DNA of 64,000 nucleotides from DASVFB01 sp963815965 (GTDB lineage: Bacteria > Actinomycetota > Thermoleophilia > Gaiellales > Gaiellaceae). The stretch spans positions 1 to 64,000 of the forward strand of contig CAWFIT010000002.1 in assembly GCA_963815965.1 (NCBI GenBank). The letters are read 5' to 3'. Positions within the stretch are counted from its first letter, which is position 1. Every line of letters starts with the position of its first letter. The notes beneath the pieces were generated by a model. The model worked only from the letters and a program-made list of their open reading frames with translations. It made no database searches and had not been told where the DNA came from. The translations under genes were made by a program, and so were the position numbers. Of this stretch, positions 51,935 to 60,643 are shown one piece after another.

Positions 51935-54775
51935 GTGCCGCATGACGTCGATGCGCTGAACGCGGGCTTCGCGGGTCAGCTGCTCGAGCAGTATCTCGAG
52001 AACCCCGCGTCGGTCCCCGAGGAGTGGCGTGCCCTCTTCGAACAGGGCGACGACACCGAGCTGCTCGCGCTGCAGCCCGGCCTGGTGCGGCTGCTCGAGC
52101 AGCGTTCCAACGGCGCCCCAACGCCAACGGACACCGCGTCGCAGGGCGCGGTTGCGGCCGAGCCGGAGGTGGACGAGGAGCTGCTTGGAGGCGTCGCGGC
52201 AGCGGTCGCGCTCGTCAAGGCCTATCGCACACATGGTCATCTCGCCGCGCGCCTCGATCCGCTCGGCTCCGAGCCTCCCGGCGATCCGGCGCTCGAGCCC
52301 GAGCGCATGGTGCCGAGGCTGACGCCCGAGCTCCAGGCGCGCATTCCCGCGCAGTTGCTGCGGACGTACGTCGAGGGCGAGACTCTCGCCGAGGCGCTGC
52401 CGAAGTTGCAGGAGACGTACTGCGGGACGATCGCGTACGAGATCGAGCACATCTCGGATCACGAGGAGCGAGTGTGGCTCCGTGAGGCGATCGAGTCGGG
52501 CCGGTATCGCGAGCCGCTGAACGACGACGAAGAGCGCGCCTTGCTCGCGCGGCTGACTGAGGTCGAGGGGCTCGAGACGTACCTGAGGAAGGCGTTCCTC
52601 GGACAGAAGCAATTCTCGATCGAGGGCCTCGACGTGCTCGTGCCAATGCTCGACGAGTCGATTCACCTCGCCGCGGACGCAGGCGCGCACGAGGTCGTGC
52701 TCGGGATGGCGCACCGCGGCCGGCTCAACGTTCTCGCGCACGTGATCGGCCGGCCGTACGAAACGATTCTTCGGGAGTTCGAGGGCGAGCGGATGCTCGA
52801 GGCGGTCAGCGCGGACTCGGAGGGCGGGACGGGCGACGTCAAGTACCACCTCGGCGCACAGGGCAGGCGCTCGACGAAGAGCGGCGAGATCAACGTCACG
52901 CTCGCCGCGAACCCGAGCCATCTCGAGGCCGTCGACCCGGTCGTCGAGGGACAGACTCGTGCCGACCAGACGGACCGCTCGACACGCGAGGGACTGCACG
53001 ACCCTTCGGTCGCGCTCGCGATCCTCATCCACGGCGACGCGGCGTTCCCGGCCCAGGGCGTCGTCGCCGAGACGCTCAATCTTTCCTACCTCGACGGGTA
53101 CGCGACCGGTGGCACGCTCCACCTGATCTCGAACAACCAGGTCGGCTTCACGACCGAGCCAGAGGACGGGCGCTCGACGCGCTACTCGAGCGACCTCGCA
53201 AAGGGTTTCGACGCGCCGATCATCCACGTGAACGCCGACGATCCGGAGGCCGCGATCTCAGCCGTACGACTCGCCCTCGCGTTCCGCCGCCGCTTCTGTG
53301 ACGACGTCGTCATCGACCTGGTGGGCTACAGGCGCCACGGTCACAACGAGCAGGACGAGCCGGCGTACACGCAACCGCTGATGGCTGCGCGCATCGCTCG
53401 CCATCCGTCCGTGCTAACTCAGTTCTCCGAAAGCCTCGCGGAGCGCGAGATCGTCCCGCGCGAGGAGGCAGATCGGCTCGTCGAGCAGATGCAGGCCGCG
53501 CTGCGTGCTGCGCACGAGCGTTTGAAGGCGTCGATCGCCGCCTCCGCACCGACCGCTCCGCGCGACGAGCGGGTGCCGTTCGAGGCGGCGGGCGAGGTCG
53601 CCACGGCCGTTCCGGCCGACCGCCTGCGGAGCCTGAACGAGCGGTTGCTCGAGGTGCCGGAGGGATTCACAATTCACCCCAAGCTCCTACGTCAGCTCGA
53701 ACGGCGGCTCGACGCGCTCGAGGAAGGAGGCATCGACTGGGGGCAGGCGGAGGGACTCGCCTTCGGCTCGCTCGTCGTCGAGGGGATCCCCGTCCGGCTC
53801 ACCGGCCAGGACACCGAGCGCGGAACGTTCTCTCATCGCCACCTCGTCTTGCACGACGCGGAGAATGGCCAGCGCTGGACGCCGATCCAGCATTTGAACG
53901 ACGCGACCGCTTCGTTCGAAGTCTTCAACTCGCCGCTTTCCGAGTACGCGTGCGTCGGCTTCGAGTACGGCTACTCGGTCGCCGCCGCGGACGCGCTCGT
54001 GCTGTGGGAGGCGCAGTTCGGGGACTTCGTCAACGGCGCCCAGATCGTGATCGACCAGTTCGTCTCCAGCGGTCTCGCGAAGTGGGGGCAGACGTCACGG
54101 CTGACGCTGCTGCTCCCGCACGGGTACGAGGGCAACGGCCCCGAGCACTCGAGCGCGCGTGCTGAGCGCTTTCTCCAGCTCGCCGCACAGGCGAACATCC
54201 GGATCGCGAACTGTACGACGTCGGCGCAGTACTTCCACCTGCTGCGCCGGCAGGCCCTCTCTCCCGCAGCGCGTCCGCTCGTTGTCCTGACGCCGAAGGG
54301 GCTCCTGCGGCTCAAGGACGCGGCATCGACGCTGCAGGATCTGTCGGAGGGCTCGTTCCGTCCCGTGCTCGACGACACGACCGTTGAGCACGACCAGGTG
54401 AGCCGTCTCGTCCTTTGCTCGGGCAAGGTCTACTACGACATCGTCGGTCACGAGGCACGCGCCCAGGAACGCGGCGTCGCAGTGGCGAGGCTCGAGCAGC
54501 TCTATCCGTTCCCGGTCGACGCGGCGGCCGAACTCGTCCGTGGCTACCCGAGCCTGCACGAGATCGTCTGGGTACAGGAGGAGCCCCAGAACATGGGCCC
54601 GTGGCGGGCGATCCGCCACAGGCTCGAGGACGCCGCCGCCGGCGTCAGCCTTCGTTACGTGGGACGTCCCTGGCGTGCATCGCCGTCGGAGGGCTATCCG
54701 ACGGCCCATGCGCGCGAGCAGGACCGGATCGCTAGCGAGGCCCTTTCCTGGCACGGCGGGCCGCCGCAGTCATAA
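51935..54775 (+). CDS. sucA: 2-oxoglutarate dehydrogenase E1 component
   Basis: Thiamine-diphosphate-dependent decarboxylase of the citric acid cycle, 946 residues. The N-terminal E1-type segment LNAGFAGQLLEQYLENPASVPEEWRALF is present. The active-site part has EVVLGMAHRGRLNVLAHVIG, KYHLGAQG, NPSHLEAVDPVVEGQTRA and the ThDP motif GDAAFPAQGVVAETLNLSYLDGYATGGTLHLISNNQVGFTT. The C-terminal domain includes the acetyl-CoA-binding-like region HLVLHDAENGQRWTPIQHL. Unlike mycobacterial Kgd it has no fused E2 catalytic domain, and no sucB lies next to it, so E2 must be encoded elsewhere. Confidence 0.94.
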   Translation: MPHDVDALNAGFAGQLLEQYLENPASVPEEWRALFEQGDDTELLALQPGLVRLLEQRSNGAPTPTDTASQGAVAAEPEVDEELLGGVAAAVALVKAYRTHGHLAARLDPLGSEPPGDPALEPERMVPRLTPELQARIPAQLLRTYVEGETLAEALPKLQETYCGTIAYEIEHISDHEERVWLREAIESGRYREPLNDDEERALLARLTEVEGLETYLRKAFLGQKQFSIEGLDVLVPMLDESIHLAADAGAHEVVLGMAHRGRLNVLAHVIGRPYETILREFEGERMLEAVSADSEGGTGDVKYHLGAQGRRSTKSGEINVTLAANPSHLEAVDPVVEGQTRADQTDRSTREGLHDPSVALAILIHGDAAFPAQGVVAETLNLSYLDGYATGGTLHLISNNQVGFTTEPEDGRSTRYSSDLAKGFDAPIIHVNADDPEAAISAVRLALAFRRRFCDDVVIDLVGYRRHGHNEQDEPAYTQPLMAARIARHPSVLTQFSESLAEREIVPREEADRLVEQMQAALRAAHERLKASIAASAPTAPRDERVPFEAAGEVATAVPADRLRSLNERLLEVPEGFTIHPKLLRQLERRLDALEEGGIDWGQAEGLAFGSLVVEGIPVRLTGQDTERGTFSHRHLVLHDAENGQRWTPIQHLNDATASFEVFNSPLSEYACVGFEYGYSVAAADALVLWEAQFGDFVNGAQIVIDQFVSSGLAKWGQTSRLTLLLPHGYEGNGPEHSSARAERFLQLAAQANIRIANCTTSAQYFHLLRRQALSPAARPLVVLTPKGLLRLKDAASTLQDLSEGSFRPVLDDTTVEHDQVSRLVLCSGKVYYDIVGHEARAQERGVAVARLEQLYPFPVDAAAELVRGYPSLHEIVWVQEEPQNMGPWRAIRHRLEDAAAGVSLRYVGRPWRASPSEGYPTAHAREQDRIASEALSWHGGPPQS

Positions 54776-54914
54776 CGGCCGCGCGCACGACTCTCGGGCC
54801 GTGCTTCCGCGTTGCCCTGATCAGGCGCCGCCTGTGCGCAGGCGGAAGCCTCGTCCATAGGTCGAAGGCCGTCAGCGCGATTCCGACGGGGCCGAGGCGG
54901 CGAAGTGGGGCCAT
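54732..54914 (-). CDS. small basic conserved-type protein
   Basis: A 60-residue basic protein from ATG 54914: MAPLRRLGPVGIALTAFDLW, then RLPPAHRRRLIRATRKHGPRVVRAAVM and a Lys/Arg tail. The pattern of an amphipathic helix followed by PP and a basic helix recalls small actinobacterial proteins of unknown role; this is from memory of the pattern, not a named family. A longer form from 54965 is possible. It overlaps the 3' end of sucA by 44 bases on the other strand. Confidence 0.5.
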   Translation of the reverse strand: MAPLRRLGPVGIALTAFDLWTRLPPAHRRRLIRATRKHGPRVVRAAVMTAAARRARKGPR

Positions 54915-54987
54915 GGGCACATTCTTCCTGATCCCGCTCTCCCAGGCGCTCGTGAGCTTGCACACGGAGTCCCTCCGCAGATGGGGC

Positions 54988-54993
54988 TAGACT
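54988..54993 (+). promoter_or_regulatory. putative -10 hexamer (TAGACT) of the acidic protein gene
   Basis: TAGACT lies 31 bases before ATG 55025. In contrast to the leaderless cases, a full Shine-Dalgarno sequence (AGGAGG) precedes this start, so a short leader is expected. Confidence 0.35.
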
Positions 54994-55024
54994 CCCGGGT
55001 CGAAACTGCCCCAGGAGGAAACAT

Positions 55025-55342
55025 ATGTCGGTTGAAAGTCCGTCGCTGTTCGCCAAAGCGATCCAGGAACATCTCGAGCTGAAGCAAAGGAACGCCACGC
55101 TCGACCCACAGATGCCCCTGCACGGCTACAAGTCCGAGGATCCCTTCGAGAACCACCCACTCTTCAAGACCGAGGAACAGGCGCGGATCGAGGAAACAAT
55201 GGACGGCGAGCCGTCGGTTGTCGCAGCAGGTCCGTGGCCCGGCGAAGATTCGGCGACGGTCGAGAACGCCCACGCGACGCACCCGGAACTCGAGGACAGT
55301 CTCTGGGGTCGCGAGTCGCGCGACTTCGACTGGGGCGACTAG
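55025..55342 (+). CDS. small acidic hypothetical protein
   Basis: A 105-residue acidic protein (many Glu and Asp) starting MSVESPSLFAKAIQEHLELKQRNATLDP. A possible helix at the N-terminus (SLFAKAIQEHLELKQRN) is followed by low-complexity, proline-containing and probably disordered sequence. The start has an excellent Shine-Dalgarno AGGAGG at 7 bases. No family is recognised. Hairpin repeat copy 4 starts 12 bases after the stop. Confidence 0.7.
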   Translation: MSVESPSLFAKAIQEHLELKQRNATLDPQMPLHGYKSEDPFENHPLFKTEEQARIEETMDGEPSVVAAGPWPGEDSATVENAHATHPELEDSLWGRESRDFDWGD

Positions 55343-55354
55343 GCCTGCGGCCTT

Positions 55355-55485
55355 CGCCCAAAGTGCTTTGCACTTTGGGCGAGAAGACCTTGGCAGGCGC
55401 GCTTCGCGCGCGTGCCAATTTGGTGCATTTGGTCTCGCGCGGCTGCGGTCCTTTGTGAGTGAGCAGTGCGGCTAAGCCGCACTGC
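55355..55485 (+). repeat. triple-hairpin intergenic repeat, copy 4
   Basis: Hairpin a is 55355-55381 (perfect 12-bp stem, loop TTT), b is 55390-55418 (13 positions with the G.G mismatch at 55396/55412, loop TTC) and c is 55463-55485 (perfect 10-bp stem, loop TAA); spacers are 8 and 44 nt. Compared with copy 2, two bases of the left arm of hairpin a differ (CCCGAAATGC to CCCAAAGTGC) and both partners in the right arm have changed to match. Confidence 0.82.
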
Positions 55486-55495
55486 CGGCGGCACG

Positions 55496-56275
55496 TTATT
55501 TGAGGTAGCCGAGCTCGGTCAGAAGCGCGCCTGCCTCCGCCTCGACATCTCCTAGCTGGTCCGGCGTCAGGTCTTTTCTATATCTGCCCACTGAGCGGTC
55601 GAACGCCGTCGACAGCGATGCTCGTAACGGCTCCGGATCTAGGTCGAGGTACTCGGCAAGGCGGCTCGCTACCGGCTCCGGTTCGCTCACAAGCTGCTCG
55701 TAGCGGATCTCCAGCGTCCGCTCCGGCACGCCGCGCGCTGCCGTCACGTAGCGCCGCCACGCCCACGCTGCTCGGCGCGCTTCGCTTGCTGTCCTGAACT
55801 CCTCGGCCCGGTCCGGCTCGACCCAGAAGCGTGGATGCGCGCCGTACGCGACTCCGGCGTCGTCGCTTCCTGCGCGCTCTGCGCCGAGCCAGCCGCGCTC
55901 GAGCAGCGAACAGACGACGTCGCGGCCGTCCCTGACGATGTGCACCGCCTTCGCAAACGGATACGCGCGCAGCGCAGCGGCGAGGACGAAGCTCGTCTCC
56001 GGGGTCTGCTCGACACCGCGCAGGTGGCCCGCGAGACCGAGCTGGCGCACGACTTCGAGCGTCCGCCGAAAGCGTCGCGCCGCCTCCTGCTCGGGGAGCC
56101 GCGCCAGCTGCGGAATCGACGCCTTGAGCGGCTTCACCTCGCCGAGGTCGACCAGACCGGATTGCGCGCCCAGCGAGCCGCTGAGAAAAGTCGTGCCCGA
56201 GCGCGGCGAGCCCACGACGAAAATCAGCCGTGCCTCCCGCTTCAGGGACGGACGAGTGCGTGTACGCCCGAGCAC
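55496..56275 (-). CDS. sulfotransferase family protein
   Basis: A PAPS-dependent sulfotransferase-like protein of 259 residues. The 5'-phosphosulfate loop is VVGSPRSGTTFLSGSL (about 20-35) and the 3'-phosphate-binding region is AVHIVRDGRDVVCSLLERG (about 110). The region RTLEIRYEQLVSEPEPVASRLAEYLDL is usual in the family. The acceptor is unknown; glycans and lipids are common. GTG 56275 is the only in-frame start, although the frame stays open for about 27 codons upstream. It ends 11 bp from the end of hairpin repeat copy 4. Confidence 0.8.
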   Translation of the reverse strand: MLGRTRTRPSLKREARLIFVVGSPRSGTTFLSGSLGAQSGLVDLGEVKPLKASIPQLARLPEQEAARRFRRTLEVVRQLGLAGHLRGVEQTPETSFVLAAALRAYPFAKAVHIVRDGRDVVCSLLERGWLGAERAGSDDAGVAYGAHPRFWVEPDRAEEFRTASEARRAAWAWRRYVTAARGVPERTLEIRYEQLVSEPEPVASRLAEYLDLDPEPLRASLSTAFDRSVGRYRKDLTPDQLGDVEAEAGALLTELGYLK

Positions 56276-56417
56276 GCGGGCGGCACTCGTTCCGTAGAGC
56301 GCGGCCGTCCTGGCCGCGCCGGAGATGTCGATCCTCCCGCCGATGGCCGCTGACTATGCCTGAAGGACCGCGGCGACTCGAGGGCTGCCTCGTTACTCGC
56401 GCCATTACGCCGATCGG

Positions 56418-56423
56418 TAGGGT
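56418..56423 (+). promoter_or_regulatory. putative -10 hexamer (TAGGGT) of the M29 peptidase gene
   Basis: TAGGGT ends 6 bases before GTG 56430, and no Shine-Dalgarno sequence is present; a leaderless transcript is likely. Confidence 0.3.
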
Positions 56424-56429
56424 TTTGGC

Positions 56430-57644
56430 GTGGAGAACGGCCGCGTTCACGCAATGGCAGAGCTTGCCGTCAAGGTCGGCGCCAACGTCGCCGAGGGGCA
56501 GTACGTCCTCGTAATCGCTCTGATCGAGCACGCGCCGCTCGTGCGTGCGGTCGCGGACGTGTCGTACGAGCTCGGCGCACGCTACGTCGACGTGGCCTAC
56601 ATCGACCAGCACGTTCGCCGCTCGATGATCGAGAAAGGCCCCGACGAGACGCTCGAGTGGAGCCCGGACTGGGCCGTCAAGCGGATCGACGACCTCGGCA
56701 AGGAGAACGGCGCGCTGATCACCATCACAGGTGACCCCGAGCCGGAGTTGCTGAGCGACCTCGACCAGGAACGCATCGGCAAGGCACGCCCGGTCAGAAT
56801 CGCCGAGGCGCACCTGCGCAACGTGATGTCGCGCCGCGTTGGATGGACGATCGTCAGCTACCCCAACGCAGGGTGGGCGCAAACGATCTTCGGCGAGCCG
56901 GACGTCGAACGGCTCTGGACAGATGTCGAGCGTGCCGTGCGCCTTGACGAGGCGGACCCCGTGTCGGCGTGGAGGGAGCACATCGCGCGGCTCGAGGATC
57001 GATGCCGCATGCTGAACGAGCGCCGGTTTGACGCGATCCACTTCCGCGGCCCAGGAACCGACCTCACGGTCGGTCTCAACAAGAAGTCGCGGTGGGCCTC
57101 CGGAAACACGGAGACGGAGTTCGGCCGCAAGCACGTTCCGAACATGCCGACGGAGGAAGTTTTCACGACTCCGGACTGGCGGCGCACCGAGGGAACCGTT
57201 CGCTCGACGATGCCGCTCGCGCTGCCGGGGAACATCATCCGCGATCTCGAGCTCACGTTCTCCAACGGTCGCGTCGTTGGCGTCAAGGCATCGACGGGCG
57301 AGGACTACGTGCGCGCGCAGGTCGAGGCCGACGAGGGCGCCGCGCAGCTCGGCGAGGTGGCACTCGTCGACGGCACGTCACGCGTCGGTCAGATCGGGCA
57401 CATCTTCTTCAACACGCTCTTCGACGAGAACGCCACGTGCCACATCGCGTACGGCCGTGGCATCGCGTACTGCGTCGAGGGGACGAGCGAGCTCGACGAG
57501 GACGCCCAGCAAGCGGCGGGTGTCAACCAGTCGACCGTGCATACGGACTTCATGATCGGTGGCCCCGAGGTCGACGTCGACGGCGTGACGGAGAGCGGCG
57601 AAGCCGTTCCGGTCATCCGGAACGACGAGTGGCAACTGACCTAG
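56430..57644 (+). CDS. aminopeptidase, family M29 (thermophilic type)
   Basis: Dinuclear metallo-aminopeptidase of 404 residues, like AmpS/PepS and aminopeptidase T. N-terminal domain: LAVKVGANVAEGQYVLVIALIEHAPLVRAVADVSYELGARYVDVAY. The metal-binding C-terminal domain has NMPTEEVFTTPDWRRTEGTVRSTMPLALPGNII (Glu ligand in PTEEVFTTP), AAQLGEVALVDGTSRV (Glu) and, near the end, HIAYGRGI and VHTDFMIGGPEVDVDG (His, Asp). Cytoplasmic, for turnover of peptides. It ends four bases past the stop of the convergent aminotransferase gene. Confidence 0.92.
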   Translation: MENGRVHAMAELAVKVGANVAEGQYVLVIALIEHAPLVRAVADVSYELGARYVDVAYIDQHVRRSMIEKGPDETLEWSPDWAVKRIDDLGKENGALITITGDPEPELLSDLDQERIGKARPVRIAEAHLRNVMSRRVGWTIVSYPNAGWAQTIFGEPDVERLWTDVERAVRLDEADPVSAWREHIARLEDRCRMLNERRFDAIHFRGPGTDLTVGLNKKSRWASGNTETEFGRKHVPNMPTEEVFTTPDWRRTEGTVRSTMPLALPGNIIRDLELTFSNGRVVGVKASTGEDYVRAQVEADEGAAQLGEVALVDGTSRVGQIGHIFFNTLFDENATCHIAYGRGIAYCVEGTSELDEDAQQAAGVNQSTVHTDFMIGGPEVDVDGVTESGEAVPVIRNDEWQLT

Positions 57645-59008
57645 CGCACGCCGGCAGCCGTTAGCGCCAACCTGGCGAGCGCGCGGGGAAGCCGCTGCGC
57701 CTTGCGAATCGTCTCGTCGAGCGCTTCCGCGAACCAGTCGAGGTCGGACTCCGAGACCGTGAGCGGCGGGATGCCCTTGACGACGGGGATCCTGTGGCCG
57801 GCGACCTGACTGAGGATCCGGTGCTCCTTGAAAAGAGGCACGACGACGACCTGCGCGAACAGTCCGGGCTGGACCCGGTCGAGCAACCGGTATGACCGCT
57901 TCCCGGACTCGGGCTCGGCGAATTCGATTGCCCAGAGGAGACCAAGCCCCCGCACGTCGTGGACGACGTCGTAGCGCTCGACCAGCGGGAGCGTCAGTTC
58001 GAGCAGACGTTCTCCCAGCCGCGCGGTGCGCGCGACAAGGTCCTGCTCGTCGAGCTCGTGCAGCGTTGCGAGGCCTGCGGCCATCGCGAGCTCGTTCGGC
58101 GCGAACGTCGAGCCGTGCGAGAATGAGTGCTCGAGCGAGTCGAACACCGCGGTATGCACCGCCTTCGACATCAGCAGCGCGCCTACTGGCACGTAGCCGC
58201 CGGAAAGCGACTTCGCGACGGGCACGAGATCGGGCTCGAGCCCCCAGTGCTCGAACGCGAACAGCGTCCCCGTCCGCCCGAAGCCCGTTTGCACCTCGTC
58301 GACGCAGAAGAGCGTGCCGTATTGACGGCAAAGCGCCTGCGCGCCTTCGAGGTAGCCCGCAGGCGGCAGATTCACTCCCTTGCCCTGCACCGGCTCGATC
58401 AGGAACAGCGCAACGTCCTCGGCGCGCAGCTCGCGCTCGAGGGCGTCGAGGTCGCCGAAGGGCACACGCGCGAAACCTGGGAGCAGCGGACCGAATCGGT
58501 CCGTGAACTCGGCGCTGCCACTCGCGGAGAGCGCGCCGAGCGTGAGGCCGTGGAAGCTGTGCTCAGCGGACAGCACTCGTGTTCGGCCAGTTGCAGCGCG
58601 GCCGAGCTTGATCGCGGCCTCGACGGCCTCGGTGCCCGAGCTCGTGAACAGCACGCGCTCCAGCCGCGCCGGGGTGCGTCGGATCAGCTCCTGCGCGAGC
58701 AGCGGCGGCAGCGGTGATGCGCCAAGCTGCACCGATCCAGGTAGATCGAGCTCGAGCGCTTCGACGAGCGCTGCTCGGACGCGCGGGTTGTTGCGTCCGA
58801 CGTTGAACATCCCGAAGCCGCCGAGCATGTCCAGGTACTTGTCGCCCCGCGCATCCCAGAGGTACGCGCCCTCCGCGCGTGCCCACTCGCGGTCGAAGCC
58901 GATCTTCTTCAGCACCCGCGTGAACTGCGGGTTGATGGTTCGGCCCCACAGGTCGACGTTGCCGTGATCGCGGTCCGCGAGCAGCTGGGCAAGCCTCAAA
59001 TCGCTCAC
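57641..59008 (-). CDS. class III aminotransferase (PLP-dependent)
   Basis: A 455-residue enzyme of the ornithine/4-aminobutyrate aminotransferase family. The PLP-binding Lys is in VPVAKSLSGGYVPVGALL (about 275). Upstream are FTSSGTEAVEAAIKLGRAATG (phosphate site), HSFHGLTLGALSASG and IEPVQGKGVNLPPAGYL with the Asp in LFCVDEVQTGFGRTG. The N-terminal DLWGRTINPQFTRVLKKIGFDR extension is found in putrescine-type and related subfamilies, so the substrate may be a diamine or amino acid; it cannot be fixed. The GTG start has a TAGCTT hexamer 7 bases upstream. Confidence 0.88.
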   Translation of the reverse strand: MSDLRLAQLLADRDHGNVDLWGRTINPQFTRVLKKIGFDREWARAEGAYLWDARGDKYLDMLGGFGMFNVGRNNPRVRAALVEALELDLPGSVQLGASPLPPLLAQELIRRTPARLERVLFTSSGTEAVEAAIKLGRAATGRTRVLSAEHSFHGLTLGALSASGSAEFTDRFGPLLPGFARVPFGDLDALERELRAEDVALFLIEPVQGKGVNLPPAGYLEGAQALCRQYGTLFCVDEVQTGFGRTGTLFAFEHWGLEPDLVPVAKSLSGGYVPVGALLMSKAVHTAVFDSLEHSFSHGSTFAPNELAMAAGLATLHELDEQDLVARTARLGERLLELTLPLVERYDVVHDVRGLGLLWAIEFAEPESGKRSYRLLDRVQPGLFAQVVVVPLFKEHRILSQVAGHRIPVVKGIPPLTVSESDLDWFAEALDETIRKAQRLPRALARLALTAAGVR

Positions 59009-59015
59009 GTGGGGA

Positions 59016-59021
59016 AAGCTA
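59016..59021 (-). promoter_or_regulatory. putative -10 hexamer (TAGCTT) of the aminotransferase gene
   Basis: On the minus strand, TAGCTT ends 7 bases before the GTG at 59008. It shares the 68-bp divergent gap with the next hexamer, so both genes have start-proximal promoters. Confidence 0.3.
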
Positions 59022-59062
59022 CTGCCATGTCAGAAGCTGCCGCAAAACGACCGCCGAGCGCC

Positions 59063-59068
59063 TAGAGT
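59063..59068 (+). promoter_or_regulatory. putative -10 hexamer (TAGAGT), hypothetical gene
   Basis: TAGAGT ends 8 bases before GTG 59077 without any Shine-Dalgarno sequence, the leaderless layout. Confidence 0.35.
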
Positions 59069-59076
59069 CCGGCGCC

Positions 59077-59979
59077 GTGGCTTCCGTGTACAACGTCGTC
59101 ACGATCTCGCGTGCGGGCAAGGAACACCGCCGGACCTATGTCACCGACGACGCACTCTCGCAGGGCGACGTGATCAGGCTCGAGGGTCGCGACTGGTTGA
59201 TCGACCGCGTCGATCCCGACGGCCGCGAGTACGCCGCGCATGTTTTTGCCAAGCTTGCGCGCTACCGCATTCGGCTTCAGCATCCGGACGGGCGCGAGGA
59301 GCTCGGCGGCTTTCGTCGTTTTCGTCCCGACGCTCCCAGGGTCGGCCACGCGTTCAGCACGATCGAGGACGGACAACCGGCGAGCTGGCAGGTCGTCGAC
59401 GAGCGCCTGGCGCATGACGACGACGGTGAGCCGTACCTCGAGCTGATCGCCGAGCGGGACTTTGCGGAGTTCGAGCAGCTCCCCGACCACGAGCTCGAGC
59501 ACGCGTTCGCAGCCCGCGAGGCCGAGTTGCCGCCCGGTGCGCAAGCCGCGTTTGCACGCGCGGAGGCCGCCGGCCTGTCGATCGAGTTGGTCGCGCTCGA
59601 GCCGGGCGAGGCGCCGGACTGGGCCGAGGCGGAGGCGTACATCGACGCGCTCGTGATCGAGGAGATCGAGGACGACCTCCTCGAGCTGTGCGGGGTTGAA
59701 CCGAACCGCGATCCGCGCGATGCCTGGCTCGGGATCGTGAAGGAGCGGCTTCGCTCAGATCTGGGGAGCTTCCGGGTTGACGTCGAGGGCGACCACGACG
59801 AGATCGAGGAGTGGGAGTTCCGCGATGGTCGCGTCTTTGCATCGGTCGGTCGCGAGGAGGACGAGGCCGACCCGAACTCCGGCCACGGCTGGATGTGCCG
59901 GCTGGTCGATGCGAGTGCGCTCGCCGCAGCCGGATTCGAGCGCGTGCGCAAGGCCGAGCTGTGGGGCTCGGTCGCATGA
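59077..59979 (+). CDS. hypothetical acidic protein
   Basis: A 300-residue acidic protein. The first 80 residues look like a small beta-barrel (VYNVVTISRAGKEHRRTYVTDDALSQGDVIRLEGRDWLIDRVDPD), similar to what precedes other actinobacterial proteins of unknown function. The middle is helical and Glu-rich (DFAEFEQLPDHELEHAFAAREAEL). The C-terminal 90 residues (from RDPRDAWLGIVKERLRSDLG) contain a beta-rich piece with WEFRDGRVFASVGREEDEADPNSGHGWMCRL. No signal peptide or membrane segment. No family is recognised. Confidence 0.7.
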   Translation: MASVYNVVTISRAGKEHRRTYVTDDALSQGDVIRLEGRDWLIDRVDPDGREYAAHVFAKLARYRIRLQHPDGREELGGFRRFRPDAPRVGHAFSTIEDGQPASWQVVDERLAHDDDGEPYLELIAERDFAEFEQLPDHELEHAFAAREAELPPGAQAAFARAEAAGLSIELVALEPGEAPDWAEAEAYIDALVIEEIEDDLLELCGVEPNRDPRDAWLGIVKERLRSDLGSFRVDVEGDHDEIEEWEFRDGRVFASVGREEDEADPNSGHGWMCRLVDASALAAAGFERVRKAELWGSVA

Positions 59980-60046
59980 GTTGCACCTGCTCGCGGACGG
60001 GCTCGTCGACGTCCACGTCGACCTGACGCCTCGGGCAGGAGGGCGC

Positions 60047-60517
60047 TCAGCCGGTACGCGTAATCGACAGGATTCGCGCGGTCCACGAGCCGCGCGGGGC
60101 ATCTACGTCGACGGCGTCTCCTTTGCTGCGCCCGACGAGTGCACGGCCGAGCGGCGAGTCGGGCGAAATCGTTCCGCTCCCGCCGATGCTCGAGATCTCG
60201 AGCTCCATGCGGTCGCCGTTCTCATCTTCGATTTCAACCATCGATCCGACACCGACCTTGTCGGGTGCGAGTTCCGACTCGTCGACGAGCACCGAGTTGT
60301 CGAGGCGTGAGCGCAGCGTTCGGATGCGCGCCTCGAGCAAGCCCTGTTCGTTCTTCGCAGCGTGGTACTCGAAGTTCTCGGACAGGTCGCCGTGCTCGCG
60401 CGCCGTCTTGATGGCGTGAACCGCGGCCGCGCGTTTCGGGCCTTCGAGCTCGGAGAGCTCTGCAGCGAGCGCGTCGCGCTGGCTCGCGGTTAGGTGATCG
60501 ACCCTCGGCTCGCTCAT
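60047..60517 (-). CDS. greA: transcription elongation factor GreA
   Basis: Transcript-cleavage factor that rescues backtracked RNA polymerase, 156 residues from ATG 60517. The N-terminal coiled coil has LAAELSELEGPKRAAAVHAIKTAREHGDLSENFEYHAAKNEQGLLEARIRTLRSRL, with the acidic tip GDLSENFEYHAAK (Asp and Glu essential for cleavage). The C-terminal FKBP-like domain is VGSMVEIEDENGDRMELEISSIGGSGTISPDSPLGRALVGRSKGDAV. A start four codons upstream (60529) is less likely, since a TATGCT hexamer lies 7 bases before 60517. Confidence 0.94.
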   Translation of the reverse strand: MSEPRVDHLTASQRDALAAELSELEGPKRAAAVHAIKTAREHGDLSENFEYHAAKNEQGLLEARIRTLRSRLDNSVLVDESELAPDKVGVGSMVEIEDENGDRMELEISSIGGSGTISPDSPLGRALVGRSKGDAVDVDAPRGSWTARILSITRTG

Positions 60518-60524
60518 CGCGGAC

Positions 60525-60530
60525 AGCATA
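60525..60530 (-). promoter_or_regulatory. putative -10 hexamer (TATGCT) of greA
   Basis: On the minus strand TATGCT ends 7 bases before ATG 60517; no Shine-Dalgarno sequence is seen. It overlaps the alternative ATG at 60529 region, which argues against that start. Confidence 0.35.
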
Positions 60531-60643
60531 GGCTCAGCGCGCGGCGGAGCGGGACCGAGTCGATCATCCAGCAGTGCACGCGCTCACCGAAGAAATCGCC
60601 GAGCTCTACGCGGAACTCGTAAAGCGTGGCGGATGAAGACGAC

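Noticed and set aside
51935..54775. Multifunctional Kgd-type 2-oxoglutarate decarboxylase with fused E2 domain
   Set aside because: At 946 residues the protein lacks the extra acyltransferase domain of the roughly 1230-residue mycobacterial enzyme.
60574..60636. A 20-residue frame between greA and the repeat protein gene
   Set aside because: It starts at a GTG without ribosome binding site or promoter-like hexamer, and nothing else supports it.
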